Shown here one piece after another: positions 1 to 12,336 of a stretch of DNA of 64,000 nt. Numbering within the stretch: position 1 is the first letter of the stretch; every line of letters starts with the position of its first letter. Below the pieces are notes generated by a model. It made no database searches and was not told the DNA's origin. It saw only the letters and a list, made by a program, of their open reading frames with translations. The position numbers and the translations under genes are program-made. The stretch is from Azolla pinnata (Eukaryota > Streptophyta > Polypodiopsida > Salviniales > Salviniaceae). The stretch lies in assembly GCA_037176905.1 (NCBI GenBank), contig JBBBWG010026978.1:62001-126000 (forward strand). Direction: 5' to 3'.

Positions 1-474
1 CAATAACGAACCAATCCAGCACACTTACAACCAAAGCAAAAACCCCACATTAGTTAATCCTATTACTAGGAATATAAACAATTGCTATGATATCATCACC
101 ACCCCAATACTAAGCCTTGGACTCCCACAGAGATCAAATATGTGGGAACTATATAAGCAAGCTTATCAAAAGCTAAGCCACCACCAAAAACCCTGTAGGA
201 ACTGTGGCCTTATCACAAATCCAATTCAGGACTAGAATTTCATCAGAAACCATTTGAGAACTAAAAAAAGTAACGTAGTACCCAAGCAAGGAGTCCTAAG
301 CTTACATTACTCACCAAACTAGAGATTATAAATAACAGCTTTTCCTTCAAACAATAGATAGTATTCAATCTCATGTTGAGCAGATTAACAACTCGTCCAT
401 CATTAAGAAAAAAAATATAAGAACGCCTAAAGTTTTCATAAACAAACTAGGTTTCAAGTCTGACAGAGAACTAC
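1..474 (-). other. Intron sequence of the IWS1-like gene
   Basis: AT-rich sequence without a convincing coding exon on either strand. It follows the GTAG donor of IWS1 exon 2, so it is most simply the second intron of that gene. Confidence 0.5.
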
Positions 475-1213
475 CTCGGATTCATTTCCAGCAACAGTAT
501 CCCACATTTCTTTCACCTCCCGATCTCCACGGTGACTGAGCTTGGGAGGAGAAACAGGTCTTTCCCTCTTCTTGTTGTTCTTCAAGACCTTAGAAACCTT
601 ACTACTGCTTGTTGATTGTAGCTTCCCTTTAGCCTTCAACGACAAGAGCTTCTCTCTCCTCATCTTCTTGCTTAAATCCTCGTCTTCGTCATAATTGTTC
701 ATGAAGCGCCCATTTTCTTCTTCCTCACCCTCATCTTTGTCACCGCTCTGTTCCTCGTCGTTTCCACTAGAACCAGGAAGAGAGGAAGAAGATGGATTCT
801 CCCTCGACGTTTTCTTGATTAGTCTCTTCCTTGGCTTAGGGTTATCCGAAGCATCGAGGAGCTCTTTGGAGAAATCCGCACCTTCTTCTTCGCCTTCTTC
901 TTCGCCTTCTTCACCTTCTTCTTCGTGCTGCGAGCCGTAGTTATCTTCTTCCCCAGGCTCCGGAGACGGTTCTCTGTCGGAGGGCATGTCGGGATCGAAA
1001 ATGGGTTCTCCTTCTTCGTCAAAATCACCCCTGCCCAAATTCGAGCGAGCAGCCGGGGAGGTTAGCAATCCGTGGTAACGAGGATGATGCAGAGGAAAGA
1101 GGAAGCAAAACCCTAAAAAATCGAGCACGGAAGGGGGAGATAGAGAGAGATGCGGAGAGGAACTAGATACAGGAGAGGGGTTGCAGAGGGGGAAAGGAAG
1201 CTTACCGGTCCAT
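475..1213 (-). CDS. IWS1: IWS1-like transcription elongation factor, N-terminal part (partial)
   Basis: This is the 5' part of a gene that leaves the window on the left. An 8-nt coding exon (1213-1206, ATG GAC CG) ends at a GTAAG donor. It joins at an AG acceptor to exon 2 (1030-475), giving MDRGDFDEEGEPIFDPDMPS followed by an acidic DREPSPEP stretch. Exon 2 stops at TCC GAG before GTAG. What is seen: a very acidic Glu/Asp/Ser-rich disordered region, a basic KKMRREKL segment, and the end VKEMWDTVAGNESE. Known: plant IWS1 starts with this kind of DEDGEP/REPSPEP acidic tail, contains a KEMWDT(I/V)AG segment, and carries a TFIIS N-terminal-like domain further on that binds SPT6 and acts in Pol II elongation and brassinosteroid-responsive transcription. 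The conserved domain is outside the window, so the call rests on the N-terminal words only. No further exon is visible in 1-474, which looks like AT-rich intron. Confidence 0.7.
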
Positions 1214-1234
1214 GGCGATGGCGATGGCGATTTG

Positions 1235-1386
1235 CAGAAGCAGAAGCAGAAGCAGAAGAAGGAAGATGAAGAAGAAGATGAAGAAGAAGAAGAAGAAGAA
1301 CTTAAAAAACAGAGCAAAAACGCAAACTCAAACGCAAACGCAAACGCAAACGCAAAAAGCAAAAAGCAAAAAGCAAAAAGCAAAAA
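1235..1386. repeat. Microsatellite tract upstream of IWS1: GCAGAA, GAA and CAAACG/CAAAAAG runs
   Basis: Consecutive short-period runs (GCAGAA, then GAA/GATGAA, then CAAACG, then AAAAAGC) occupy about 150 bp starting some 20 bp upstream of the proposed IWS1 start codon. On the IWS1 strand this is a pyrimidine-rich leader. Open frames crossing it are repeat artefacts. Confidence 0.85.
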
Positions 1387-2584
1387 ACATTTTCCCATGA
1401 AGAAAAAAACACTTCCCATTTCTTGTTCTTTGTACACAAATGCAGAGAGCTCAATTGAACTGAATTGCTCTGGGTTTGGAGAGCATGATAGTCAAAAGGA
1501 TCGGAATGTTTCGGATTCAGGGTTTTTGTGAAGATCTGGTGTTCTAGGGTTTTTTTTTTACTAGATCGGGGCCGAGATCAGATTTAGGGTTTTTCGAAAG
1601 CTTCCCTGATCAGGGTTGTTGGATCATATGCCCCCGAGTCTCGGCTCCCGATTAGGGTTCACGGAGATCTTCAGGGCTCGAGCTTCGATCTGAGAGAGCG
1701 CGGAGGAGTAGATTTGAGCTCCTAGTTCCGGGGATTTTAGGGTTCTTGGGCAAGATGTATGAGAGCAGCGGGGGCCCCCTGTCTTCTCGAGTCAAATCAT
1801 GGAACGATCTTTTTTTTTTCGAAACGTTGCTTTTATCTTGATTTTTCATTACATGTGCGAAGAATCGCAAAGAGCCGACCGAATCGATGGCCACTGCCGC
1901 GACAGAAACACAGGGCTAGGCAAAAATGACATTCACATTGAGAGATAAACAAGAAACAAAAGATATATAACAAAGCTGAGCATGTGATTCCGTAACTGGC
2001 GTTTGTTCACCTTGGGCTGCGATCAAAGTGAACCCTCGCATTTATATACGCGAGAATTTCATGCAAAAGTTTCTGGCATCCTCCTAAGCTTTTGGAACTT
2101 CAAAGAAGCTTCTAGATAGTTATTTAATATGTAATATGTAATCTCTTCTCATATCATGCATACATGAGATCTACATAACAAATTATCTGCTAGATGAGCT
2201 GGGTAATTCATACCTTTGACTTTGGGTCAGATACGCTGCTGATAGTTCCTCGCTATCGCAAATTGTTTACATGCGTACATTTGCTTTCAGATTCCAACAT
2301 ACTATACGTGATGAATACGCTAAACACATGCGGTATCCACACCGTTATCGGATGACCTTGAGCTGGATGATTCAATTGGCAACAGAACCAGGCAACGAGC
2401 AACGATAAAATCGTCGAAAGCTTCTCTAAAGCATCGATTTGTGGCATTGGAGATGCTGTTGTGGTTTTCAAGTACATGCCTTGTCAGTGCAGGAAGGCGT
2501 GGATATGGGAGCTGTTTCCTGTATCGGCGATTCTCGCCCGTAGTTGGATTCAGAGTTTCTCAGCCTATCAGCCCTAATTGCAGT
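1387..2584. other. Intergenic region between IWS1 (minus) and RBP45 (plus)
   Basis: No coding region that I trust. Several short AGGGTTTT/telobox-like words lie at about 1520-1745, as is common in plant promoters of housekeeping genes. The sequence becomes AT-rich at 1900-2500. The two genes are divergent, so this stretch probably holds both promoters. Confidence 0.5.
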
Positions 2585-2812
2585 TTTGGTACCGCTAATC
2601 ATACCCCGAGTCTACCCTAATCATACCCTGACTCTCCCTCGATCTTCCCCTGATTACAACCACTAATCATACCCTAATCATGCCTCGAGTCTAGCCTAAT
2701 CACACTCCACGCGATCATTTGTAGAAAGGGGATCTGATTAGACCCTAATCATACCCCGAGTTCTACCCTAATCGTACCCTTAACCCTACCTTCATCTTCC
2801 CCTAAATTATAT
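2585..2812. repeat. Degenerate tandem repeat of ACCCTAATCAT / CCCCGAGTCT words
   Basis: About ten loosely repeated words (ACCCTAATCATACCC, CCCGAGTCTACCCTA) cover this stretch. The core CCCTAA resembles the plant telomere repeat, but the spacing is irregular. Confidence 0.7.
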
Positions 2813-2845
2813 ACCCTGAAGGATTGCGTTCTGGTTGGCGGACCG

Positions 2846-3170
2846 CCCGATGGACGACACGTGGCGGGGTCGATCCGACGGTCCACGGCTCGGGGATCGA
2901 GGGCGGTCGGATGGTGGGGCGGGGCTCCGATCGGACGGCCCACGGCTCGGGGATCGAGGGCCGTCGGATGGTGGGGCGGGGCTTCGATCGGACGGCCCAC
3001 GGCTCGGGGATCGAGGGCGGTCGGATGGGAGGGCGGGGGCCCCGATCGGACGGCCCCGGATCGGGAGATCTCCGGCCGTCGGCCGGGCGACACGTGGAGG
3101 ATCCGACGGCCCCGGATCGGGAGATCTCCGACCGTCCACCGGGCGACACGTGGAGGATCCGACGGCCGGG
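2846..3170. repeat. GC-rich promoter minisatellite, two unit types
   Basis: Three tandem copies of a unit of about 57 bp (core GATCGGACGGCCCACGGCTC, then GGGGATCGAGGGC and GGTCGGATGG) run from about 2870 to 3040. Two copies of a related unit of about 61 bp (core CCCCGGATCGGGAGATCTCC, then GGGCGACACGTGGAGGATCC) follow to about 3165. The tract lies 300-600 bp upstream of the RBP45 start codon and is far more GC-rich than its surroundings. Long open frames on both strands here are by-products of the GC-rich repeat. Confidence 0.9.
2858..3152. promoter_or_regulatory. Three G-box (CACGTG) sites upstream of RBP45
   Basis: The palindrome CACGTG, each time as GACACGTGG, occurs at 2858-2863, 3091-3096 and 3147-3152 inside the GC-rich minisatellite. 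Known: ACGT-core G-boxes bind plant bZIP and bHLH factors. Inference: the repeat unit has multiplied a possible regulatory site. No evidence for actual use can be read from sequence. Confidence 0.5.
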
Positions 3171-3247
3171 GGCGGCCGCTCATAGGCCTTATGGGCAGTC
3201 TCCCGCAGCTCTGCTCGCACTCCTTCTTCCGCAGGGGTTTGCCTTCC

Positions 3248-3306
3248 AAACCCTAACCCTAACCCTAACCCTAATCCTAACCCTAACCCTAACCCTAACC
3301 CTAATC
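3248..3306. repeat. Interstitial telomere-like tract (CCCTAA)n
   Basis: About nine near-perfect CCCTAA hexamers in a row, with CCCTAAT variants, about 150 bp upstream of the RBP45 start. AAACCCTAA teloboxes near transcription starts are a known feature of plant translation and RNA-processing genes. Confidence 0.9.
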
Positions 3307-3383
3307 CCTCGCAGGTGCAGAGATCTACCCTCTCTTCGCCTTTCTGCTCCGCTGAGGAGTGAAGCAAACGCACAGGAGACAAG

Positions 3384-3385
<2 letters not shown>

Positions 3386-3447
<62 letters not shown>
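3386..3447. repeat. (AG)n dinucleotide array in the RBP45 leader
   Basis: About 30 AG units end 12 bp before the ATG at 3459. GA/CT tracts in plant 5' leaders can bind GAGA-binding BBR/BPC factors; that role here is inference. Confidence 0.95.
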
Positions 3448-3449
<2 letters not shown>

Positions 3450-3458
3450 TCGGAGACG

Positions 3459-6400
3459 ATGATGCAGACCTCCGTCGTGGCTCCCTCTCCCGCTCCGCAG
3501 CAGATCCCGCAGCCTTCCTCCCAGGCGCCTCCCTACCAGCAGCGCTTCCAATACGCTCCCCAGTCCCCCGAAGAGGTGCGGACCCTGTGGATCGGAGACC
3601 TGCAGTATTGGATGGACGAGAACTACATCTCCAATTGCTTCCTCCACACCGGCGAGGTAAATTCCTTCCTATCCGACGCTTATGCTTTGAATCACCTTTT
3701 TCATTGCGCTCTGTTTCCCACTGCCGAGGTATCGTACCCCCTTGGCGTTTTGACCTCTAACCGAATCGTTCAAATATGCCATTCGCATTACTGATCTTTC
3801 AATTTTCGTCGGCCTCGATGCGTTCTCCTTCATCTTTTTGTTTATTATTTTTGCGTGATCTCTTTGGATTCCACCGACGTAGATGAATTAAATGATGGAC
3901 AAAGACGTTCCATGCAATCTGTCTTTGAAATCATATGAAAATCCGACTGTCAGCAGGTATCTCTGGTCTGGGCTGCATTCAAAAGTGTCTGTTTTGGCTT
4001 TGTTACCAAAGAAAATGTCAATTTAGGACTATATGGCATGGCATGATATCTGTACGTGCTTGTATGAGTTTGATGAAGTAAGTTGTATAGCTACATTGTT
4101 GCTTGCGGGTATAGTGCAAATAAAAGATGATTTCTTTTATCTGATTCAGCTTAACATTTTGAAGTTTCATGATAGGGATTTTTCTTCTCAATATTGTCAC
4201 AGAATGTTCTATGGCTGGATTGCGTTTTTCAGGACTTTTACTGTTGACATTGGTTTGAGCTTTAAAAATACGAGTCAATAGTCATTCATTTCAGCTTATT
4301 GTATTAGTAGTTATGTCGGTAAAATCAACAAGAACGGGAAATATGAGAACTGTTGAGCTACAACATCGATGTCAATCTAAGATATGCTAATGCAACCTGA
4401 ATGCAGGCCTTATGGGGCTCTCAAATTGAAGGGCAGTGAAACATTCATGCAAGTCATTTTTAGGTTGGCACATGAATTTTTGAAGTCAAATCCAGGCTAC
4501 TTACTTTCTCTAGATTAGATAATCAATGAGGGTTTGCTTCTGAGAACTTTGGTGCCATTTGAAATGAAAACTCTTGAAGCCCAAATATCTCTTTCAAAAC
4601 CACACTTTTCTAAGTGATGCCCTTTTCTCCGGCAAAATCATTAGGAATTCTTCTTATGATGAGAATATTAAGTTTTAGATAGAATTTGATGGTTTTAGTA
4701 TGATTATCATATGACAGCTGTATGTTTCCCCTTGAGCATCTGTGTTGAAACACAGCCTAGCGTATCCAAATGTCTTGTCCATGTCCTCAACCCACGGTTC
4801 ATGACTTGCTGATTGTATCTATTTGTTACTGTTGTTGGTCGAGAACATCAAGCTCATGTGCAGAAGTGGTCTCTATTTATCTCTGTAGATATAGATCTAT
4901 ATGACATAATACGTTTTTATTGCTAGCTAGTTTTAGAATGAGGGAACCACTACTGTTTTCTCCATAAATGCTTCTGATAACGAGAAACCAGAATGATTTT
5001 GTGTTGTAGGGTTTAAGATCGTTGATAATGGCTTACGGCTTTTGTTTAGTGATAAATATACATGATTTTATTGCCATTAGCTTGTGCACGACTGATCAAA
5101 TTTATCGGGAAAGATATGAAATCGATAAGCATAGACCTTTGTAATATTGATACAGATTTGAGTCTGGTTTTAGGAAAGCATTTCTGCATCATTTGCCCGG
5201 TATCATACATATGTCTAATCTTGTATTTGTTTTTACCGTGAACTGTTTTATTATTTGTTTGCACATCCCTCACAATGTTCTGTGCACTTGGTATACATTT
5301 AAACACCCTACCGAATTATGAATTGGCCTATACAAATAAACCAGATCTTTGTTATTTTGAGATCGTGTACAGGTTTCGACTGTTAAGATCATTAGAAATA
5401 AGCAGACAATGGCATCAGAGGGCTATGGATTTGTGGAATTCGTTTCTCATGCTGCTGCAGAGAGGATCTTGCAGACTTTCAATGGTGTGATTATGCCACA
5501 AACAGAGCAAACCTTCAGGCTTAACTGGGCTTCTTTTGGCATGGGAGAGAGACGGATGGAAGGCTCAGATCTATCGATTTTTGTTGGTGATCTTGCCTCT
5601 GATGTTACTGATTATATTCTCCAAGAAACATTCAAGTCTCGTTATTCCTCAGTCAAGGGTGCAAGGGTTGTTATTGATCCTACAACTGGTCGATCAAAGG
5701 GTTACGGGTTTGTTCGATTTGGTGAAGACAGCGAAAGAACCCATGCAATGACAGAGATGAATGGCGTCTACTGCTCAAGCCGACCCATGCGTATAAATAT
5801 AGCAACACCAAAGAAGTCTTTGGGCACGCCTCAACCTAAAGGTATTTTTGGGCGTCTTGTTAGAGATGAAGTATTGCAAATTAATGTTCTGAATTTTGGA
5901 CTATTGGCATGGCTGAAGATCATATTATGTAGAGGGCCAAACTTCAGTGTGTACGTGTGAGTTATGTGCATACGTTGTATCTACTTTGTAGAGATGAAAG
6001 TGTATGTGAGTTTAGTTAGTGTGAAGTTGCCTTAAATTTTGAATACCTTGAATGCATATTATTTTTCCATGAAAAATGTCAAGCCCAACCATCCAATGTG
6101 TACATGACAGCACCTAACATGTTACAGTATTCTCGAGGTATTTCGTTCATTAATTGTATGCCAGATGTGAAGTTTGCTCATATGCAAGTCTCATCCCTTT
6201 TCATCATGAAAGTTGATGATGGTTGTCAACTTCTCAAAAAGTCAATTATTTGATTGTCGTGTTACTTTTTGTGAAGCGATAAGGGAATCGTGATGTGGAG
6301 TTTATGGGGTTTCCGTGTAAAAGAACTAGCTGGTTGTTACCGTCTATGCTTAAAACTTATTATGCTATGTAATGTAGTCTTTGTATGTTTTATGTACGAG

Positions 6401-7561
6401 TATTGCTTCTTCATCTATAAAGGGCTAATATATATTAATGTTGTTTTTGGTTGATTTTTTATGGCAGCCTCTGTCTCGCAAAACATGGCCTACAATGATA
6501 ATTCTACTCAAGGATTTGCATCAGATAATGATCCTAATAATACAACTGTATGCATTCACCGTCTTTTGTGGGCTGAGTATCTCTCAGACATCTGAATTTC
6601 CTGATTCTAGAGTTGCATTTGTAATGGCTAAACAGTTACATCATTGCGATTTTTGTAACATATCAGGTGTTTGTGGGTGGATTGGATGCAAATGTTACGG
6701 ATCAAGATCTTCGACAGGTCTTTGGTCAATATGGTGAACTGATCTCTGTGAAGATTCCAGTAGGAAAAGGTTGTGGGTTTGTTCAGTTTTCACAAAGGTC
6801 TGTACTCAAACCAGATGGATGTATTTGTTTTTGGATTGGCATTCTTCCTTCATCTGTACCAACAGAGAAGCGTTTTCCATTCTTACTTATGTTCTCAGCA
6901 CTGTACTTCAGCTTAATCTTTAAATTAATGTACAGGGCTGCTGCTGAAGAGGCTATACAGAAACTCCATGGAACTTCAATTGGGCAGCAAACTGTTAGGC
7001 TGTCGTGGGGAAGAAGTCCCGCTAACAAGCAGGTAAGAGTTATTGGCCCTTTCGGGGGTTTCCTTGTATTCTTTACTCTTATCATAAATACAGATCAGGA
7101 AGATTTGCTGCTGAGGAATACGAATTCTACTACAATCCATAATATCACAGACATGCCATTTTTGAAAGTACAGAAATATTGTGCTACAATTTTACATTTC
7201 TGTAAAAAGTTAAGTTTAGTACTAGTAAAATAATGCTCTGGCATAATCTTTCGAGAGTATTGGTGGTGATTAGGTTGATGATTTCGATAACCTGGACTTA
7301 AAAACCATTTTTGACAAATATTACACATACAGTCTTTGTTGTACAATTCATGACGACATTTTTTTGGCCTCTTGTTATTAGACACAATTTGCTCCATGGG
7401 GTCAGCTGCAGCCAGATGGTGCACAGTGGAATCCTGGGTACTTTGCCTATGGACAGGCTTATGAAGGGTATGGATATGCACCTCCAGTGCCACAGGATGG
7501 ATCTGTTTATGCATACGGAAGCTACCCCGCCTATGGATATTATACTCAACAGGTAAATTAA
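3459..7561 (+). CDS. RBP45: RBP45/RBP47-type RNA-binding protein, three RRMs
   Basis: Six coding exons with consistent phase: 3459-3656, 5373-5841, 6468-6547, 6667-6797, 6936-7032, 7382-7552 plus a possible short read-through to TAA at 7559-7561 (384 aa). The product has a Gln/Pro-rich N-terminus, then RRM1 (RTLWIGDLQYWMDENYI and GYGFVEF), RRM2 (LSIFVGDLASDVTDYIL and KGYGFVRF) and RRM3 (VFVGGLDANVTDQDL and GCGFVQF), and a Tyr/Gly/Pro/Gln-rich tail. This order and length match plant RBP45/RBP47, nuclear poly(U)/poly(A)-binding hnRNP-like proteins that also enter stress granules. RRM1 is split by a 1.7-kb intron, exon 1 ending GAG before GTAAAT. The tail reads TAT TAT ACT CAA CAG followed by GTAAATTAA, which is both a fair donor and an immediate stop, so a further 3' exon cannot be excluded. 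The start is the first ATG (MMQT) after the AG array. Confidence 0.93.
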
Positions 7562-8743
7562 GCTAGATATCCATATTTCTTGAGGTGTCATGTAGGAGGG
7601 TCCTAGCGAGGTTCAAGTCCTTAAACCTTTTTTCAGGGCAGTTAAAATTCTGAGATTGATATGCAAGATTTTGTACTAAAATGTGATATTGTTCTACGCA
7701 ACAGTAAGAATTGGTACTCTTGATGGTATATTATTTATTACCATTGTAAATCGTAGACTTGTCTTCTGCTGTCAGAACTAGACTGGAATCTTGGATCTTG
7801 CATCAGTTAATAAGTGGAAAAGCAATGAGAGTAAATATTTGGGGATTGTGTGTTAATTTTGTTTGGGATGAGAAATTCATTGATGGGATTGTGCTCAATC
7901 AAGTTGACTGCAACAATTGAGGCATTAAATTCTATGAAATTACAGCATAGGCTGTATAGTTTATGTTCTTGCATTGGCAAAGTATTGTTATTGTAGCTTT
8001 TGATTGTTTGCTGCAATCTGTTCAGTCAATATGCTCGGATTTTCGTCGTAAAAGTGTCACATCATGCTCATGGGCAATTAGCTGCATTCTTTTGAGGCCA
8101 TGACTTTGATAGGATTCTTGAGCATGCAATGAACACCGTCCTGTGATATGATTCCCTAGATTCCACCTTCCTCTATATGGCACTTCCTGATGATAATCAG
8201 TGTAATTAAATAGGGAACAGCTCTTCTTGTTTGATCCACATGACCAAACAAGAAGCCAGTTAGTTAGCAGCGGTACATTCTGGGCGGAATGTGGGTTTGA
8301 ATGCAAGGCAAGACAGCAAAGAATCTGCATGAATGCATTAGCGAGGCATATAATTCAAAAAGAACTTCAATATGGATGTGGGGTTATTGTATTAAAACAT
8401 TTTTTTAAGCTGGCACAGGATTTTCTGCCCAAAAACCATTATTATTTGTCTGGTTTATATACATCATAGCTTCTGTTACATGGAGAAGGGCAAATGTTCA
8501 AAGACATTTGACCAGCATTCTCATTGCTTTGATCAGTTTACTTGCCACACGCTCAAACGCTTGTTTCTCCTATGCTTTTGGTACAAATTTCAGTCTTTTC
8601 AGCTGATTCTACTTTAAAAGAAAGAAAATCATGATCAGCGAGCAGCTTTTAAGATTCAATTCTTCAAGCAAAAACATCCATGCATGAAGAAAGGTTGATA
8701 TGGAATTTGCCTTTCAGACATTTCAAAAAACAAAAGTATGAAG
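7562..8743. other. Convergent intergenic region, RBP45 3' side to hydrolase 3' side
   Basis: AT-rich and without recognisable coding sequence on either strand. It should contain the two 3' UTRs of the converging genes; a spliced RBP45 3' exon could lie here but I could not identify one. Confidence 0.5.
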
Positions 8744-11700
8744 TCAAGATAGGTCATTGCAAACCGTTGCAAGCCATGGGAGCAACTCTTTGTGGACAGC
8801 TTCCGGCCTATCATCATGTGGGCAATGGCCCACATCTTTCAGCATCTTCAGTTGAACGTTGCCCTGTGTTTTGGGAAGGCTGGTGAAAAACCTCCCTACG
8901 GGGCCATCGATCGGTGTGAATGGATCCTTGTCCCCCCACAACACCAAGACTGGTACAGAGATTTTAGGGAACAGATCGATCGGGGATGGCCCTGGTGGCC
9001 CTGTGATGACCGAAACAAATGCATCCAGCGCCCCTTCATCTCTCGCCGGCCTCGCAATGATCTGTTAGCAGAGCATCGATTCCGATTTTACAAAATGCAG
9101 CATCCCTCATTTGGTGAGCAGCTCAATCAAAATTATATGCTTGAGAATGATTTTCATTTCATTCTCGCTATGATTTCAGTGTTCCCTCCCCCCCCATTTA
9201 GATTGGTTCGAAGCTCTTTTGGTTTACATTGTAGAAAAAGAAATGATGTTGGCTTTACATTGATTTATACGTTATTCATTGAAATGATGCTAACTTCTTA
9301 CGCACCTCAATGAGCTCATCATCGACAGCTTCTTTGTTGCAATACACAGATTGCAGCACATTTTTGAGATTTTCCCTAGAGGCAAGAACCACCAAAATTT
9401 CACACGCTGCTTCAATGTTTAGAGGCCGTGAACGTATGCCTGATCCATTGAACATTACCTTGTCTGGACCCGTTGAAACAACCTCGATGCAATCCATTTC
9501 TGAAGAAGCAAGAAATCAATCAGCCATAAGAGTGGAAATAGGAGACGAATCCTCCAATCATCAACAATTGCTTTGTTATTCATCCCCCCCGAGCAATTCA
9601 ACAACACCATCCCTGGCACCAAACCTTGCGGCCCTTCTGCTATAATGAATTCAAGGCTTGAATTAATGAAAGCTTCTTCAACCCAAATTTCCTGCAAATA
9701 TTATGAAAATAGCAAAAGTAAAATCGCACGCTAAAGCTTTGCTTTCTTTCCTATAAACATAAAAGATACTTTCACAGTTAATTCCCATTTACACTGCTGA
9801 TAGCTTCCTCATGCTACAGTGTCGAAAAGGAAACGAATAAGCTTGATGGTGTGGTGATAGGGTTGTGTTTTCCAATGGCATGGTGGTTGTTCAAACTCGC
9901 CAGTATAGAATTCTCGTTGGCTATTAGGTTCATAGAACTGAAACTCCCAACAGTATCATAGATTTTGATGTTGTTCGCTCAATAGAATTCTTGATTGTTT
10001 AAGTTTAAGTAATAGACACTGACAGTTTGATCCTTCAAAATGGGTCTACAACACTCCAAGCAAGGAACAAAAAGACACCAAGAAGATTCTTTTCTTGATA
10101 TAAGCAAAGAGTACAACTTTTAACTATGAGAAAGCATAAAAAACTTTCCTGCAGCCACAATTGTACATGCTAAGCTCCCAATAGAATTGCCAATAAGAAT
10201 GGTTGGTTTGCCAATCACTTCTTGAATAAAGTCGGACAACATCTAGAAAGCATCAGTGAAGGAAGGACACAAATTTTAAGAGATTTAGATTATCCCTTTC
10301 TGAAGGTCTCATTGTTATTCAAATTTTGAAAGGGTGAGGTACCTCAGCCCACGTCTCCATTGTGTACTGGAAATTGGGAGGCTTCTCTGAAGCACCAAGG
10401 CCTAGCAAATCAATAGCATAAACTGTGTTGTTCTTTGAAAGAACCCCTATATTTCTGATGGGAAAGTTCAAAAGAATTAGCTGGCGGGCTGATCTCAATA
10501 TACATCCTTCTTGCTCATTAGAGTAAACAACATCTTTTAACATTATATCTAGAATAGGAATGGAACTAAAGTTGTCATAAACGACCTAAAAATCTTCAAA
10601 ATGAGATCTAGTCCAGAATGTAAACTTTTAGTCTGAATGCATGCATCCACATTCATGAATAAACTAATAGAAATAGCCAAAATCCTAGAATCTGAAACTA
10701 AAACGCATAGAAAGGTGGTGAGATAATCCCAATATTTTAGCATGCTCTGTAACAACTCAATCCCAAATTTACTGAATACATTATTTAAACCAATGTCCTG
10801 AATCATTATCAGGAACGTAAAATGTGGTCAGTATGGACGTGTCAACATTGATATTTTCCACGCCAATCAACACCAGAAGACGGCTTTGGAATGCCATCTG
10901 GAGAAAGGCATCAGCACACAATACATCTAACACAACATTCACTTTCTCAGCAAGGAACCATCTTCGCCCAAGTTCTAGCTTAGTCAAAGCTCTCACACAT
11001 CTTCAGTCACGAAAACACAGCAAATATCACTGCCTGGTAAAATAGCACCTATCATTTTGATCATACATAACCTTTTTCATCAACCTTCGTGATATGAGTA
11101 ATACACATCCTGGGTTGACCTGAAATACATTTATCCTGCTTCCTCTCAAGTAATATCTGAATTCCAATCTTTCATCAAGACAGCTTGCTGAACATAGATA
11201 CTCATTGTTGGCCGGAATGAAAGAATGATCCCGATCACGTGGAAAGGTTCTGCACTCTTGGACACATTTACTTGAGAAGCACAGTATGCGTATCAAGAGG
11301 ATTCCTGAAGTGAAGATGGCCACATGAAAGGTCAATGAGTGAAGTTACAATTGCAATCGGAAGAACCCCTCCAGCGTGCATTGAGCTGCATCTGGACGAG
11401 GAGTGTATTACTATTCACTAGGCATGAATCTATGACATATTCAGCCTGCTTTTAGGAAAACAAATGTATTTCCTAAATATTTGACCAGGAAAAGCATGGA
11501 CAATGGATCGTGGAGGCACTCACTTGGCCTATATTGACAAAATCCACTATGCTTGCAGGGGTGTGACACGGATCTAATCCAGTTGAGTAGACAATTGCGT
11601 CATAAATGCAGCTCGAGATTCAAGATTAAAAACCGTAGCAGGATCTGATGCTGGATCATAAACGGGCAAGCTGTGGATCTGATTGAGAATCTGCATCCGC

Positions 11701-12301
11701 AGATCTGAAACTTGATGAAAGAGAGATCCAATGTGTTCAGAGCTTATCAAGGAGCGAGCTCGAAACATTCCTCAAGGAGCAAGAGATAAGCTTATAACGC
11801 AGCGAGAGATGAGCTTATCAAGGACGTGAGAGAGCTTATCAAGGAGCGAGCTCGAAACATTCCTCAAACAAGCATTTTTGGTCGGTCGTGCATCAAATGC
11901 TCAGCCTTGAGCAATCTTGTATCTCCATATCTTATCAGTAGTTCAGAAGACTAACTACACCAGTAATATGGAGGGAATCAAAGGATGGCAGAACTCAATG
12001 TGTTCTAGAGAATTAATGAGCAGGGGTATGATATATAGCCACTGCATCTTGCACCAAGAACCCTTCCGCATCTTTTGCGCTGTTCGATTTACATCAAGTG
12101 CTTACATTACTAGCCATAACCATCCCCATCCCCATCCCCATCTGTAAATGTACTCATCAGTCTCTTGCTTTAATCCTTGCCTCTCAGGCCCACACAGCAC
12201 TTATTATCTGCTTAGTATTTAGACCCGCATCTTCTTTCTCTAATTCTTTACACAATAGTTGGTACTACCACAAAATTTCTGCATGGTAATCATGTAAACA
12301 C

Positions 12302-12336
<35 letters not shown>

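Noticed and set aside
2253-2477. Minus-strand frame of 74 codons
   Set aside because: No family resemblance, no supporting splice or composition signal; lies in promoter-like sequence.
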